The notes below the pieces were generated by a model that did not search any database, had not been told where the DNA came from, and saw nothing but the letters and a program-made list of their open reading frames with translations. DNA of 64,000 bases from Acetatifactor sp. (GTDB lineage: Bacteria > Bacillota > Clostridia > Lachnospirales > Lachnospiraceae): positions 806,001 to 870,000 of the forward strand of contig JAEEVF010000001.1 in assembly GCA_016290775.1 (NCBI GenBank), given 5' to 3'. Positions 15,943 to 26,094 of the stretch are shown here, one piece after another. The position numbers and the translations under genes were made by a program. Each line of letters starts with the position of its first letter. Positions within the stretch are counted from its first letter, which is position 1.

Positions 15943-18900
15943 TTAGTCCGTCAAATCCTTATCTATCAAGCTCACGCTTACGAGCGTTGACACGCCCTTC
16001 TCCTGCATGGTGATTCCATACAGTCGGTCCACCTGTTCCATGGTGCCTCTTCTGTGCGTGATCACGATAAACTGCGTATTCTTCGTCAGCTTATGCAGAT
16101 ACTTTGCAAAACGCCCAACGTTCGAATCATCCAGCGCCGCCTCGATCTCATCCAGCAGACAGAACGGTGAAGGCTTCAGATTCTGGATCGCAAACAAAAG
16201 CGCGATCGCAGAAAGTGCCTTCTCGCCGCCGGACAGCTGCATCATGTTTTGGAGCTTCTTTCCTGGCGGCTGCGCAATGATACGGATGCCTGCTTCGAGG
16301 ATATCTTCCTCCTCTTGCAATTCCAGCGTTGCCTTACCGCCTCCAAACAGCTCCTTGAACACCTTGTCATATTCCGTGCTGATCTCAGCGAACTTCTCCA
16401 GGAACTGCTTGCGCATTGCGCCGTCCAGCTCCTCGATGAGGGCTTCCAGAGCCTTTTGCGACTCCACGAGATCATCATGCTGCGTCTTCATGAACGTATA
16501 GCGCTCCATCAAGTTTTTATAATCCTCGATGGCGTTCACGTTCACGTTCCCGAGCTTACGAATCTTATCCTTCAGAGACTCGATCTCGCGCTTCATGGCA
16601 GGCAGGTCCGTCATTTCCTCATTTCGAAGCTCTGCCGCCGCAGAAAGTGTGATCTCATATTCATCCCACATGTAATTGATGTGGCTTTCAATGCTTTCCT
16701 CCAGGCGCTCCTTCGACGAATTCAGGCGGAACACTTCCTTGTCCAGAGCCGCATTTCGCTCAGCCAATTCCTCACGCCTTGTAAAGAAGGACTTCTGCTT
16801 TGCGGAAAGCTCTTCCTTCTTCTTCGTATCCTCCGAAAGCACCTTCTCAGAATTGCTTTCGGCGTCATAGGATGCCTCAATAGTCTTACGGATCTTTGCG
16901 ATGTTCGCGTTCTTTTCCTCGATCAACTGTGCATTCGCGCCCATGGCATCCAGGATTTCCTGCAGTTCCTTGCCGGCGCGAGCGATCTCGCCGTCGATAC
17001 GATCGACGTTCGCCTGCTTAAAGCCCTGTGCCTGACGGATCTTTTCCACCTTCAGATCCCACTGCGCACAGTTTTCGGCGCTTTCCGTCTCAGCCTTTCG
17101 CTTTTCCTCAAGCTCGATCTGGCAAAGCTTGATCTTTTCCTGGAGCTCCTGCTCCAAGGCTTCGCTCTTTTGAAGCTCCTCAGCAGCACTTTCCTTGCCG
17201 CTGTTCATCTCAAGCACTTGCTCTTCCAAGTCCTTGACCTCGCGGCGAAGGTCTGCCACGCCCTCTTCCTCTTCTTCCATACGTTCGCGGGACTGTGCAA
17301 TGCTCAGCCTTGCCGTATTCTGCTCAATGGACTTCTTCTGTATATCACTCCGAAGGTTCTCGAGCTCCAATCTAAGCTCGTTTCTTCTGGCCTTGGTATC
17401 CTCGATATCCTTGCCGCAACGCTCCACTTCGGCAAGATATTCCTTCACCTTCTTCTCCAGCTCGTCCAGCTCACGCCGACGGCTCAGGAGATTGGAACTA
17501 TTCTTAAACGCACCGCCGCTGATGGCACCGCCGGGCACAAGAAGCTCGCCCTCCAGCGTTACCATGCGGATGCCGTATTGATATTTCCTCGCGATCTTTA
17601 CGGCATTGTCCACGTTGTCAACGACAACAATCCTTCCGAGCATGGCCTTTGCCACGTCAGCATATTGCTTCTCCACGTGCACAAGCTCGTCCGCCATGCC
17701 AAGAACGCCCTTTTCCTTCAAGGCTTCTGGGTTCTTGAATTCCTGAGGATCCTTGATGCTGGTCAGGGGCAGGAAGGTCACGCGTCCAAACTTTCCATCC
17801 TTCAGGAACCGGATCATCTTCTTTGCCGTTTCTTCATTGTCCGTAACGACGTTCTGAATGTTGCCGCCAAGCGCAGTCTCGATGGCGACTTCATATTTCT
17901 GGTCCACCTTGATGATGTCAGCAACAACGCCGATGATGCCCTTTTCCTTCTCCTTTTGTTCCATGACCTTTTTCACGGAACCGCCGTAGCCTTCATATCG
18001 CTCCGTCAGGTTCGAGAGCGCTTCCAGCTTCGACTTTTGCATATGGTAGTTCTGCTGTGCTTCGCGAAGCTTAGCATCCTTCGCGCCAAGGCTCTGACGG
18101 ATCTCGAACAGTTCCGCCTCCTTGGTCTGCACCTGCTTATTCTTCTCTCCGATCTCCTCGGTGAGCTTTTGGAAGGTTTCCTCGAGCTTTTTCAATGCGT
18201 CCGTACGCGTTTCCTCGTCCGACTTTGCACGGAGCAGCTTAGAATTCAGCTCCGCCTTGCGGATGCTCACCTGCTCCATCATGGTGTCAAAACGACCGAG
18301 CTTTGACTTGATCGAAGCCCGCTGTGAGAGCTCGTTCATGATGGCGTTTTTGTCTTCTTCGATCGAGTTGTTCAGTTCCTCGATCCTGTTCTGGATCTCC
18401 TCTAATTCCTTACGCATGGAAAGGGCCGTCGCGGCAAGCTCTTCCACCTTGGCATCGGTGTCCTGCTTGTCATTCAAGATGTCTGACTTTTCCTTTTCAT
18501 GCTCAGCAATCTCGTTTTCCAGCGCCGTCTTTCTGTTGCAAAGGTGCGCGTCACTTGCCTGAGCCGAATTGATCTGCTCATTCAAGACGCCGATCTCGCC
18601 CTCAAGGCGCTGGCGATAAAGGCCGGATTCACTCAGGATCTTCCTGGCCTCTTCGACCTTTGCGTCAAGCTCTTCGATCTGCGCCTGAACGGATTCATAT
18701 TCTTCCTTGATGTTTTGATATTCCTTCGTCGACTCGTCGTACTCAGCGCTCGCGTTGCGATACTTCTCAAGCACGTCGTCCAACGCCTTCTTTAAGCGCT
18801 TGTGCTCCAGCAAGAAGACATTGATGTCCAGCGTTTTCAAGGTCTCCTTGTGCTTTAAATATATTTTCGCCGTCTCAGACTGCTTCTCTAACGGTCCGAT

Positions 18901-19503
18901 CTGCTTTTCCAGTTCTGCGAGGATGTCGCTGACGCGGACCAGGTTCGCCTTTTCGCTCTCCATCTTAAGGATCGCCGCGGCCTTTCTGCGCTTGAATTTC
19001 ACGATGCCGGCCGCCTCGTCGAACAGCTCACGCCTCTCCTCAGGCTTACCGCTCAGGATCTTATCGATCTGGCCCTGCCCGATGATCGAATATCCCTCTT
19101 TACCGATACCAGTATCATAAAAGAGCTCGTTTACGTCCTTCAGACGACAGATGGTGCCATTTAGAAGATATTCGCTCTCGCCTGAACGATACAGCCTTCT
19201 TGCGACAGTCACCTCATCGTAATCGATCGCCAGCTGATGGTCCGAATTGTCCAGAGTGATCGCCACGTATGCGTAGCTTAAGGGCTTACGAAGCTCCGTT
19301 CCGGAAAAGATCACGTCCTGCATGCTTGCGCCGCGCAGCTGCTTGATCCTCTGCTCGCCAAGCACCCAACGAACGGCGTCCGCCACGTTACTCTTCCCGC
19401 TTCCGTTCGGTCCCACGATACCCGTGATGCCGTTGTGAAACTGAAAGGTGATCTTATTTGCAAAGGACTTAAAGCCCTGAACCTCAATGCTTTTTAAATA
19501 CAT
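15943..19503 (-). CDS. smc: Chromosome segregation protein SMC
   Basis: SMC forms the ring-shaped condensin that loads near the origin and compacts and segregates chromosomes. The 1186-residue protein has Walker A at 30-39 ([12 protein letters not shown]). Two long coiled coils follow (about 170-500 and 680-1010), separated by a hinge near 515-670 ([10 protein letters not shown] and [10 protein letters not shown]). The C-terminal ABC signature is [16 protein letters not shown], and Walker B is [12 protein letters not shown]. The start overlaps rnc by 20 bases, so the two are translationally linked. The opposite strand shows very long open frames here; they are by-products of coiled-coil codon usage. 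Confidence 0.97.
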   Translation of the reverse strand: MYLKSIEVQGFKSFANKITFQFHNGITGIVGPNGSGKSNVADAVRWVLGEQRIKQLRGASMQDVIFSGTELRKPLSYAYVAITLDNSDHQLAIDYDEVTVARRLYRSGESEYLLNGTICRLKDVNELFYDTGIGKEGYSIIGQGQIDKILSGKPEERRELFDEAAGIVKFKRRKAAAILKMESEKANLVRVSDILAELEKQIGPLEKQSETAKIYLKHKETLKTLDINVFLLEHKRLKKALDDVLEKYRNASAEYDESTKEYQNIKEEYESVQAQIEELDAKVEEARKILSESGLYRQRLEGEIGVLNEQINSAQASDAHLCNRKTALENEIAEHEKEKSDILNDKQDTDAKVEELAATALSMRKELEEIQNRIEELNNSIEEDKNAIMNELSQRASIKSKLGRFDTMMEQVSIRKAELNSKLLRAKSDEETRTDALKKLEETFQKLTEEIGEKNKQVQTKEAELFEIRQSLGAKDAKLREAQQNYHMQKSKLEALSNLTERYEGYGGSVKKVMEQKEKEKGIIGVVADIIKVDQKYEVAIETALGGNIQNVVTDNEETAKKMIRFLKDGKFGRVTFLPLTSIKDPQEFKNPEALKEKGVLGMADELVHVEKQYADVAKAMLGRIVVVDNVDNAVKIARKYQYGIRMVTLEGELLVPGGAISGGAFKNSSNLLSRRRELDELEKKVKEYLAEVERCGKDIEDTKARRNELRLELENLRSDIQKKSIEQNTARLSIAQSRERMEEEEEGVADLRREVKDLEEQVLEMNSGKESAAEELQKSEALEQELQEKIKLCQIELEEKRKAETESAENCAQWDLKVEKIRQAQGFKQANVDRIDGEIARAGKELQEILDAMGANAQLIEEKNANIAKIRKTIEASYDAESNSEKVLSEDTKKKEELSAKQKSFFTRREELAERNAALDKEVFRLNSSKERLEESIESHINYMWDEYEITLSAAAELRNEEMTDLPAMKREIESLKDKIRKLGNVNVNAIEDYKNLMERYTFMKTQHDDLVESQKALEALIEELDGAMRKQFLEKFAEISTEYDKVFKELFGGGKATLELQEEEDILEAGIRIIAQPPGKKLQNMMQLSGGEKALSAIALLFAIQNLKPSPFCLLDEIEAALDDSNVGRFAKYLHKLTKNTQFIVITHRRGTMEQVDRLYGITMQEKGVSTLVSVSLIDKDLTD

Positions 19504-20194
19504 AGCCTTGTTCCCTCAACCTCAGAAGCGCCTGATAAGCAGCTTGCTGCTCCGCCGCCTTTTTTGTCTTTCCGTTGCCTTCACCAACAACCTCCTTGCC
19601 AAGGTACACCTTCACGGTGAAGGACTTGTTATGCTCCGGGCCGTTCTCCCCGGCGAGCTCATATACGATCTCCGCCTTAAAGTTTGCCTGCACGAGCTCC
19701 TGCAGGTTACTCTTGCTGTCATAGAAGAGCTGCTTGTTCTCAAGGTCATTCAGGATAAAACGATAGATGAATTTCTTCGCTTCTTCCATGCCGCCGTCAA
19801 GATAGATCGCACCGATCACGGCCTCCATGCCGTCCGCGATAATGCTTTCACGCGTTCTGCCGCCCGTGGCTTCCTCGCCCTTACCAAGCCGCATGTACTT
19901 GCCAAGCTCAAGGTCCTTTGCGCAAAAGGCCAGCGAAGGCTCACAGACCATGGACGCACGCTTTTTCGTCAATGTTCCTTCCGCGACATTTCCCATCGTC
20001 TCGAAAAGATATTCACTCGAAACGAGCTCCAGCACGGCATCGCCAAGGAACTCCAGCCGCTCGTAATTCGGCGTTTTTTCCTTCTTTTGCTCATTCGTAA
20101 AGGAGCTGTGCGTCATTGCCTGCAAAAGCAATTCCCGTTTTTTGAAATGATAAGAAATCCTTTCTTCCAGGTTTTCTATGGTATATTCCTTCAA
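19484..20194 (-). CDS. rnc: Ribonuclease III
   Basis: RNase III cuts double-stranded RNA, including rRNA precursors. The 236-residue protein has the catalytic domain with the signature YERLEFLGDAVLELV near 43-57 and a C-terminal double-stranded RNA-binding domain (about 160-230, NLQELVQANFKAEIVYEL and GNGKTKKAAEQQAA). The start codon is TTG, whose TG is shared with the acpP stop (TTGA), behind GGGAGGGAG. There is no ATG that would leave the N-terminus intact. The acpP-rnc-smc order is a known Firmicute arrangement. Confidence 0.93.
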   Translation of the reverse strand: MKEYTIENLEERISYHFKKRELLLQAMTHSSFTNEQKKEKTPNYERLEFLGDAVLELVSSEYLFETMGNVAEGTLTKKRASMVCEPSLAFCAKDLELGKYMRLGKGEEATGGRTRESIIADGMEAVIGAIYLDGGMEEAKKFIYRFILNDLENKQLFYDSKSNLQELVQANFKAEIVYELAGENGPEHNKSFTVKVYLGKEVVGEGNGKTKKAAEQQAAYQALLRLREQGYVFKKH

Positions 20195-20448
20195 AGCTCT
20201 CCCTCCCGGCTGTCCATGCCAGTCTTGGAAATCTGTTCGATCAGGTTTTCTACGTCGCCCACCGTGCGAAGCTTTTCCGCCCGCGACGGATCAAAGTGCG
20301 TCTGTAATTCCTCTTCGATCTGATACAGGATCTGAAAGACGTCCAGAGAATCCGCGCCCAGGTCATTTAAGTTTTGGTCCCTCCTGATCTGGCTTGGGTC
20401 CTTGTTCAGAACGCTCGCTATGATTTCCGCAAGTCTTTCATACGTCAT
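20191..20448 (-). CDS. acpP: Acyl carrier protein
   Basis: This small acidic protein carries growing fatty acids on a phosphopantetheine arm. The 85-residue sequence contains the attachment motif LGADSLDVFQ, with the serine near residue 36. The open frame extends 47 codons upstream in another gene, but MTYERLAEIIA behind GGAGG is the natural start. It is slightly longer than usual because of a charged tail after LIEQISK. Placed 4 bases after plsX and overlapping rnc by 4 bases, it is clearly part of the same operon and of fatty acid and phospholipid synthesis. Confidence 0.94.
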   Translation of the reverse strand: MTYERLAEIIASVLNKDPSQIRRDQNLNDLGADSLDVFQILYQIEEELQTHFDPSRAEKLRTVGDVENLIEQISKTGMDSREGEL

Positions 20449-20452
20449 CTCT

Positions 20453-21460
20453 TTAAGCCTCCGTGATCTTTTCGCGGATCTTCTCGCTGATCCTCTGCTC
20501 TTTGAATGCGATGCACTGCAAAACGGAGTTCTTGATCTCGATCGCTTCGGAGCTTCCGTGGGTCTTGACCACAAGACCAGTAAGGCCAAGCATCGGTGCT
20601 CCGCCGTAATCCTCCACGCTAAAACCCTTCATGGTCTCTTTCAGCGCAGGCTTTACAAGAAGTGCTCCGATCTTACTGCGAAGATTGCTCATCAAACCCT
20701 TTTTGATCACGTGCAGAAGGCTCTTGCCAACGCCCTCATACATCTTTAGGATCACGTTGCCGACAAAGGCCTCACACACCAGCACGTCTGCCGCGCCCGC
20801 GGGAATGTCGCGGGCCTCCACGCTGCCGATGAAATTGATGTCCTTGCAGGCCTTAAGAAGCGGGAACGTCTCTTTTACAAGGGCATTGCCCTTCTCTTCC
20901 TCCGCGCCGATGTTCACGATGCCAACCGTAGGGTTCTTTACGCCCATGACGCTTTCCATGTAGACACTGCCCATTTTTGCGAACTGTACCAGATGTGAAG
21001 ACCTTGCGTCCACGTTTGCACCGCAGTCGATAAGGAGCGCCACGCCCTTTTCCGTCGGGATGAGCGGTGCCAGCGGAGATCTCTCAACGCCCTTGATGCG
21101 TCCTACGACGAGCTGACCGCCAACCAAAGTCGCGCCGGTGCTTCCTGCCGTCACAAGGCCGTCGCAGGTACCTTCCTTCACCATTTTCATGCACTTTACA
21201 AGGGAGGAATCCTTCTTCGTGCGGATCGCTACCACAGGAGGCTCTGCCGTCTCGATCACCTCGGTCGCATTCACGACCTCCACCTGAGCGGGATCATATT
21301 CATATTTTGCAAGCTCCGCATTTACGTCATCCTGTCTGCCGACCAGAAACACCTTGATGCGCTTGTCCTCATTTGCCGCCTCAATGGCACCTTTTACGAT
21401 CTCTAAAGGAGCGTTGTCACCGCCCATTGCGTCTACTGCCACGTTGACCATTTCTGCCAT
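20453..21460 (-). CDS. plsX: Phosphate acyltransferase PlsX
   Basis: PlsX converts acyl-ACP to acyl-phosphate, the donor for PlsY in phosphatidic acid synthesis, acting peripherally at the membrane. The 335-residue protein starts at MAEMVNVAVDAMGGDNAP, with GGGAGG 8 bases upstream. Family motifs include VDAMGGDNAP, VTAGSTGATLVGG and IDCGANVDAR. It is the first gene of plsX-acpP-rnc-smc-ftsY and has its own promoter. Confidence 0.95.
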   Translation of the reverse strand: MAEMVNVAVDAMGGDNAPLEIVKGAIEAANEDKRIKVFLVGRQDDVNAELAKYEYDPAQVEVVNATEVIETAEPPVVAIRTKKDSSLVKCMKMVKEGTCDGLVTAGSTGATLVGGQLVVGRIKGVERSPLAPLIPTEKGVALLIDCGANVDARSSHLVQFAKMGSVYMESVMGVKNPTVGIVNIGAEEEKGNALVKETFPLLKACKDINFIGSVEARDIPAGAADVLVCEAFVGNVILKMYEGVGKSLLHVIKKGLMSNLRSKIGALLVKPALKETMKGFSVEDYGGAPMLGLTGLVVKTHGSSEAIEIKNSVLQCIAFKEQRISEKIREKITEA

Positions 21461-21498
21461 ACCGTCACCTCCCGATTTATTACACAAAAATTCATTTT

Positions 21499-21527
21499 AT
21501 TATACTAAAAAAACGCGGAAAAATCAA
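21499..21527 (-). promoter_or_regulatory. Promoter of plsX-acpP-rnc-smc
   Basis: On the minus strand TTGATT (21522-21527) and TATAAT (21499-21504) are 17 bases apart, just after the rpmF terminator. Confidence 0.7.
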
Positions 21528-21530
21528 CAC

Positions 21531-21568
21531 AAAAAAACCTTTCCAGTAGTTTACTGAAAAGGTTTTTG
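21531..21568 (-). terminator. Terminator after rpmF
   Basis: On the minus strand AAAAACCTTTTCAGTA pairs with TACTGGAAAGGTTTTT (one mismatch) and ends in a T run. The symmetric A and T tracts would let it work in both directions. Confidence 0.85.
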
Positions 21569-21590
21569 TCATTGGCAAATTTCGATACGA

Positions 21591-21773
21591 TTAGTCCTCT
21601 ACGGATACAACCTGCTTCTTGTTGTAGGAACCGCAGTTCTTGCAAACTCTGTGGGGAACCATCAGGGCGCCGCACTTGCTGCACTTTACGAGAGTGGGAG
21701 CACTCATCTTCCAGTTTGCTCTCCTCTTGTCTCTTCTTGCTTTAGAAGACTTATTCTTGGGACAGATTGACAT
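21591..21773 (-). CDS. rpmF: 50S ribosomal protein L32
   Basis: This 60-residue basic ribosomal protein has a C-terminal zinc ribbon of four cysteines (CSKCGALMVPHRVCKNC). The N-terminus is MSICPKNKSSKARRDKRR. It lies 3 bases after the DUF177 gene behind AAGGAGG; the DUF177-rpmF-plsX order is widely conserved in bacteria. Confidence 0.96.
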   Translation of the reverse strand: MSICPKNKSSKARRDKRRANWKMSAPTLVKCSKCGALMVPHRVCKNCGSYNKKQVVSVED

Positions 21774-21776
21774 CGC

Positions 21777-22301
21777 TTACACCTCCTTCATGCGCTTAAA
21801 AAGATCTTGTATGCCTGCCAAGCGCGGGTCGGGAACGAAACGATCACATCCGCATTCCCCCTCGTTCAGATTCCTGCCACACACAGGGCACAAACCCTTG
21901 CAGTCTTCCTTGCAGAGAATCTTTGCTGGCCAGTTTTCCATTAATTCATTGTACAAAAGAGTTTCCGTGTTGAGTTCGTACCCTTCCAAAAAGCTCAGGT
22001 CGTCAACTTCCTCATCCTCATCACTTTGTTTCTCAGGCGGCACGACAAATCTTTCCGGCGCAAGGTCTAAGTCCACCTTTACGTCGCTAAGACATCTGTC
22101 GCAAGGGGCTTTGAAGGAAATCCTTCCCTTGCCTTCCACCTTCGCCCTTCCGGGTTCGATGTTCGTCAAGGTCCATTCGAAATCATTCTTTTCAATGATC
22201 TCATACTTCTGACCCAGTCGAAATGCATTCATTTCCACCGGTGTCGTCACCTTCATGACCTTTCCTTGTTCCTTAAAAACATCGGAGAGATTGATCAGCA
22301 T
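21777..22301 (-). CDS. DUF177 (YceD-like) protein
   Basis: A 174-residue member of the YceD/DUF177 family, linked in other bacteria and plastids to 23S rRNA accumulation and encoded next to rpmF. The core has CDRCLSDV near residue 68. A C-terminal cysteine cluster (CKEDCKGLCPVCGRNLNEGECGCD) looks like a metal site. An acidic stretch (SDEDEEVDD) lies in the middle. A consensus promoter is placed directly upstream. The biochemical role is not settled for the family. Confidence 0.9.
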   Translation of the reverse strand: MLINLSDVFKEQGKVMKVTTPVEMNAFRLGQKYEIIEKNDFEWTLTNIEPGRAKVEGKGRISFKAPCDRCLSDVKVDLDLAPERFVVPPEKQSDEDEEVDDLSFLEGYELNTETLLYNELMENWPAKILCKEDCKGLCPVCGRNLNEGECGCDRFVPDPRLAGIQDLFKRMKEV

Positions 22302-22327
22302 AGCAACTCCTTTTTACACACTAGATG

Positions 22328-22356
22328 ATTATAACGAATGCATTCCTTTTTGTCAA
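22328..22356 (-). promoter_or_regulatory. Consensus promoter of DUF177-rpmF
   Basis: On the minus strand a perfect TTGACA (22351-22356) and perfect TATAAT (22328-22333) are separated by 17 bases. It is the strongest promoter match in the window, as expected for a ribosomal protein operon. Confidence 0.85.
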
Positions 22357-22435
22357 CTAGTTTTTTTAGGGCTGCGGGGTGCGTTCTGCATCTGTCAGAA
22401 TTGTGTCCATGCCTTTTTGTTTCACGATGTTGCGC

Positions 22436-23239
22436 CTAGGCCAAAGCCACGGCTTCCTTCATGGATCTTACGTATTCCGCAAGGTCTGGCGCTGCATCCT
22501 TCCCCTTTGCGGCGATGATCTTTACGATGGCGCTGCCCACAATGCTTCCGTCACTGATACCGGCCATCTTCTTTGCCTGCTCCGGCGTGCTGATGCCAAA
22601 ACCGATGGCACAAGGTACGTCCGTCACCTCGCGAACGCTCTGAACGATGGAAGCAAGGTCAGTCTTGATCTCACTGCGAACGCCGGTAACGCCCATGGAA
22701 CTTACCACGTAGATAAAGCCCTTGGCTTCCTTCGCCGTCGTCTGGATCCTGGCCTCAGAAGTCGGTGCGATCATGGAGATCACCGCTACGCCATGCGCAT
22801 TCGCAGGCTCTTCCATCTCCGCCTTCTCCTCATAAGGGAGATCCGGAAGGATGATGCCGTCCACGCCAAGCTCCTCACACTTCGAAAAGAACCTGTCATA
22901 GCCATAATGGAACACAGGATTGCAATAGGTCATGAAGCACAGCGGGATCTGGCTGACTTCACGAATGCGACGCACGATCTCAAACGCCCCATCCGTCGTC
23001 ATGCCGTTTTTCAGCGCACGGATGTTGGCATCCTGGATCACGACGCCCTCCGCCGTGGGATCAGAAAAAGGGATGCCGATCTCGATCAGGTCGGCGCCTG
23101 CCTTTTCCATTTCCAGCACGAATCTTACGGTGCTGTCCGCATCCGGATCACCCGCGGTAAGGAACGCGATAAATGCCTTCCCGTTCGCAGTTTCAAAAGC
23201 TTTTTTGATCTTATTTTTCGCAAATTTATCTTCGTACAT
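22436..23239 (-). CDS. trpA: Tryptophan synthase alpha subunit
   Basis: TrpA cleaves indole-3-glycerol phosphate to indole and glyceraldehyde-3-phosphate and passes indole to TrpB. The sequence shows the catalytic glutamate in LIEIGIPFSDPTAEG, the catalytic aspartate in GIILPDLPYEE and the phosphate loop GFGISTPEQA. I start at the ATG of MYEDKFAKNK (267 residues); a GTG four codons upstream is also open but has a poorer ribosome binding site. It is the last gene of the trp operon. No strong terminator was recognised after it. Confidence 0.94.
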   Translation of the reverse strand: MYEDKFAKNKIKKAFETANGKAFIAFLTAGDPDADSTVRFVLEMEKAGADLIEIGIPFSDPTAEGVVIQDANIRALKNGMTTDGAFEIVRRIREVSQIPLCFMTYCNPVFHYGYDRFFSKCEELGVDGIILPDLPYEEKAEMEEPANAHGVAVISMIAPTSEARIQTTAKEAKGFIYVVSSMGVTGVRSEIKTDLASIVQSVREVTDVPCAIGFGISTPEQAKKMAGISDGSIVGSAIVKIIAAKGKDAAPDLAEYVRSMKEAVALA

Positions 23240-23304
23240 TTTCTTTCTCACTTTCTACTCGACTGTCCATCGTCAAGTGCGTTCCTGTCATGCTTTTGTC
23301 ATTC

Positions 23305-24489
23305 TTAGTCGTGAATGTCCACGCCACGGTAACGTGCGATCGCTGCCACGTCCTTGTCGCCGCGCCCTGAGATATTGATGATGATGCTCTCGTCTTTTCC
23401 AAAGTTCTTGGCGATCTTCAGCGCATGCGCAACGGCATGTGCGCTTTCGATTGCGCAAATGATGCCTTCCGTTCTCGCAAGATATTCAAACGCATCCACG
23501 GCTTCATCGTCCGTGATCGGCACGTACTGTGCGCGGCCGATGTCGTGAAGATATGCGTGCTCCGGTCCAATTCCGGGATAGTCAAGTCCCGCGGAGATGG
23601 AATATACCGGCGCGATCTGGCCATATTCATCCTGGCAGAAATAGGATTTCATGCCATGAAAAATGCCAAGGCTTCCCGTTGCGATCGTCGCAGCGGTCAG
23701 AGCCGTGTCAACGCCCTTGCCTGCGGCCTCACAGCCGATCAGCTGCACGTCCTTGTCCTCGATGAAGTTATAAAAAGCGCCCATGGCATTGCTGCCGCCG
23801 CCCACACAGGCGATCACGGCTGCGGGGAGCTTGCCCTCCGCCTTCAGGATCTGCTCCTTCATCTCCTTGCTGATCACGCTCTGGAAGTCACGCACGATCA
23901 TCGGGAAAGGATGAGGACCCATCACGGAACCAAGGCAGTAATGCGTGTCATGCACACGGTTCGTCCACTCGCGCATGGTCTCATTCACGGCATCCTTAAG
24001 CGTCATCGTGCCGCTCGTCACGGGATGCACCTTTGCGCCAAGAAGCTCCATGCGGTAAACATTCAGCGCCTGACGGTCCGTATCTTCCTTGCCCATGAAG
24101 ATCTCGCATTCCATGCCAAGCAGCGCCGCAGCCGTTGCTGTTGCCACGCCATGCTGGCCTGCGCCCGTCTCCGCGATCAGTCTCGTCTTCCCCATCTTCT
24201 TTGCGAGAAGCGCCTGGCCCAGCACGTTATTGATCTTGTGAGATCCCGTGTGATTCAAGTCCTCACGCTTAAGGTAGATCTTCGCGCCGCCGAGGTCCTT
24301 TGTCATCTTCTCCGCATAATAAAGGAGTGACGGCCGGCCTGCATATTCGTTAAAGAGCTTTGTAAGCTCCGCATTAAACTCTGGATCGTTTTTATAATGT
24401 TCATAGGCTTCCTCCAGCCTGATCAGTTCATTCATCAATGTCTCCGAAATGTACTGTCCGCCATGGATCCCATATCTTCCCTTACTCAT
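23305..24489 (-). CDS. trpB: Tryptophan synthase beta subunit
   Basis: TrpB condenses indole with serine using PLP. The 394-residue protein is of the classical TrpB1 type. The PLP lysine lies in [11 protein letters not shown], followed by [15 protein letters not shown], the catalytic glutamate being the first residue of EDLNH or of AETGAG by family numbering. The glycine loop is [25 protein letters not shown] precedes the ATG. A 65-base gap separates it from trpA and a 120-base gap from trpF. Confidence 0.96.
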   Translation of the reverse strand: MSKGRYGIHGGQYISETLMNELIRLEEAYEHYKNDPEFNAELTKLFNEYAGRPSLLYYAEKMTKDLGGAKIYLKREDLNHTGSHKINNVLGQALLAKKMGKTRLIAETGAGQHGVATATAAALLGMECEIFMGKEDTDRQALNVYRMELLGAKVHPVTSGTMTLKDAVNETMREWTNRVHDTHYCLGSVMGPHPFPMIVRDFQSVISKEMKEQILKAEGKLPAAVIACVGGGSNAMGAFYNFIEDKDVQLIGCEAAGKGVDTALTAATIATGSLGIFHGMKSYFCQDEYGQIAPVYSISAGLDYPGIGPEHAYLHDIGRAQYVPITDDEAVDAFEYLARTEGIICAIESAHAVAHALKIAKNFGKDESIIINISGRGDKDVAAIARYRGVDIHD

Positions 24490-24610
24490 CTTTTTATATC
24501 CTTTCCCGCTGTGAATTCATTTGTTTTTTCGTCTGATTTCTTCTTACTTTCGCCTATCTCCAGCCAGCAAAAGCTACCTGTGCGTCGTTTTGGCCTTATT
24601 TTGTTGCTTT

Positions 24611-25231
24611 TCACAAGCTTCGTACTGCTTCGACTGCCTCATGCATCTTCCCAAGGTCTTTGGCGCCGTCCGTTTCCACGCTGCTGCTTAAGTCCACGGC
24701 GTAAGGACGCCATCGTTTGTGGGCCTCCTCGACGTTACCTGCATGGATGCCGCCTGCGAGGAAAAACTGCTTTGGCAATTCGCCGCCATATGCTTCCATC
24801 ACCTCGTCGAGAACATTCCAGTTAAAGGTCTTGCCGCTCCCGGTTCCACTGTCAAGAAGCAAGTAATCCGCCGCCGAGTCCAGCCATGCTTCCACCACAA
24901 ATCGGTTTTCTGCCTTGACTGCCTTGATCACCGGCTTTCCCGTTCTGGCTTTGAGATATACGATCGTCTCCTCATCTTCCGTTCCGTGAAGCTGCGCGGC
25001 ATCGATCACGCCTTCTTCCAAAAGCGTCGCAATGCGCTCCTCGGAGTCATTTACGAACACGCCAACAACTGGAATTCCTACATCCAACTCGCTCCTTAGC
25101 TTCCTTGCCTCGTCATCCGTGATGCTTCGGCGAAACCCCTCCGTGAGGATAAACCCAACGAAATCAGGTCGTACTTCATTCGCATAGGCAATGTCTTCTT
25201 TTCTTCGCAAACCACAGATCTTGATCTTCAT
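24611..25231 (-). CDS. trpF: Phosphoribosylanthranilate isomerase
   Basis: TrpF performs the Amadori rearrangement of phosphoribosylanthranilate. The 206-residue TIM barrel begins MKIKICGLRR, with the catalytic cysteine at residue 6. The catalytic aspartate is in LLLDSGTGSGKTFNW, and the phosphate-binding end is FLAGGIHAGNV. The open frame extends 21 codons upstream into the trpC-trpF gap; AGGTGG lies 7 bases before the chosen ATG. Confidence 0.94.
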   Translation of the reverse strand: MKIKICGLRRKEDIAYANEVRPDFVGFILTEGFRRSITDDEARKLRSELDVGIPVVGVFVNDSEERIATLLEEGVIDAAQLHGTEDEETIVYLKARTGKPVIKAVKAENRFVVEAWLDSAADYLLLDSGTGSGKTFNWNVLDEVMEAYGGELPKQFFLAGGIHAGNVEEAHKRWRPYAVDLSSSVETDGAKDLGKMHEAVEAVRSL

Positions 25232-25290
25232 CTCCGACCACCTATTTCTTCCTTGCGTCCCGCGGGCATTCCAGCGCTTTGAACTCCTTG

Positions 25291-26079
25291 TCACCTACGT
25301 CCAGCCAGCGTATCCAGCATTGCCTTCTTATCAGCGCTTCTCATCAGGGTCTCGCCGACGAGTACCGCATTCACGCCAGCCGCTTCAAGCCTTGCAACAT
25401 CCTCTCTTGTTTTGATCCCGCTCTCCGAAACAAAAATCTTGTCCGCGGGAACCAATTCCCGTAGCTTCATGGAATTACCCGAGTCCACGGTGAAATCCTT
25501 CAGATTCCGATTGTTTACTCCGATGATCCTGGCCCCAACGGAAAGCGCTGTCTCGATCTCCGCGTCGTCATGGGTTTCCACCAAAGCTGAAAGCCCCAGC
25601 TCCGTCGCCAGCCCCAAATACTCCGAAAGCTGCATCTTGGAAAGGATCGAGCAAATAAGGAGCACAGCGTCCGCATGCATTTCCTTTGCCTGGTAGATCA
25701 TGTACTCATCCACCGTAAAATCCTTTCGAAGGATCGGTGTCACAACCGCCTTTCGGATCTCACGAAGATATGTATCGCTTCCGAGGAAATAAAACGGCTC
25801 CGTCAAAACCGAGATTGCGTCTGCGCCGGCGGATTCATATGCTTTCGCAATGTCAACGTAAGGAAAGTCCGGTGCGATCAAACCCTTTGAAGGCGATGCC
25901 TTCTTCACCTCACAGATGAAGCTCATGCCTTGTTTTTTAAGGGCTTCCTCAAATCGAAACTCCTCATCGTCCTGGGTCATGTCGCTCACTCTGGCCTTCA
26001 GCTCTGAAAGCGACAAATGGCGCTTCTCCGCTTCGATCCTCTGCCTTGTCTTTTCTGCTATTGTATCCAGAATCGTCAT
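25291..26079 (-). CDS. trpC: Indole-3-glycerol phosphate synthase
   Basis: TrpC closes the indole ring of carboxyphenylamino-deoxyribulose phosphate. The 262-residue TIM barrel carries the conserved CEVKKASPSKG (catalytic lysines), ISVLTEPFYFLGS, LRKDFTVDEYMIYQA, GVNNRNLKDF and SESGIKTREDV. A strong AGGAG precedes the ATG, and the gene starts 15 bases after the trpGD stop. It is a separate polypeptide from TrpF, unlike the enterobacterial fusion. Confidence 0.96.
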   Translation of the reverse strand: MTILDTIAEKTRQRIEAEKRHLSLSELKARVSDMTQDDEEFRFEEALKKQGMSFICEVKKASPSKGLIAPDFPYVDIAKAYESAGADAISVLTEPFYFLGSDTYLREIRKAVVTPILRKDFTVDEYMIYQAKEMHADAVLLICSILSKMQLSEYLGLATELGLSALVETHDDAEIETALSVGARIIGVNNRNLKDFTVDSGNSMKLRELVPADKIFVSESGIKTREDVARLEAAGVNAVLVGETLMRSADKKAMLDTLAGRR

Positions 26080-26094
26080 TTTGATATCTCCTGC

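Noticed and set aside
16249..18306. 685-codon open frame on the plus strand
   Set aside because: It is the exact complement of the smc coiled-coil coding region; Glu/Lys/Leu-rich codons leave few antisense stops. Its Leu/His/Arg-heavy composition is not protein-like and it lacks a family match.
22379..24330. Long plus-strand frames across trpA and trpB
   Set aside because: Antisense by-products of two well-identified trp genes.
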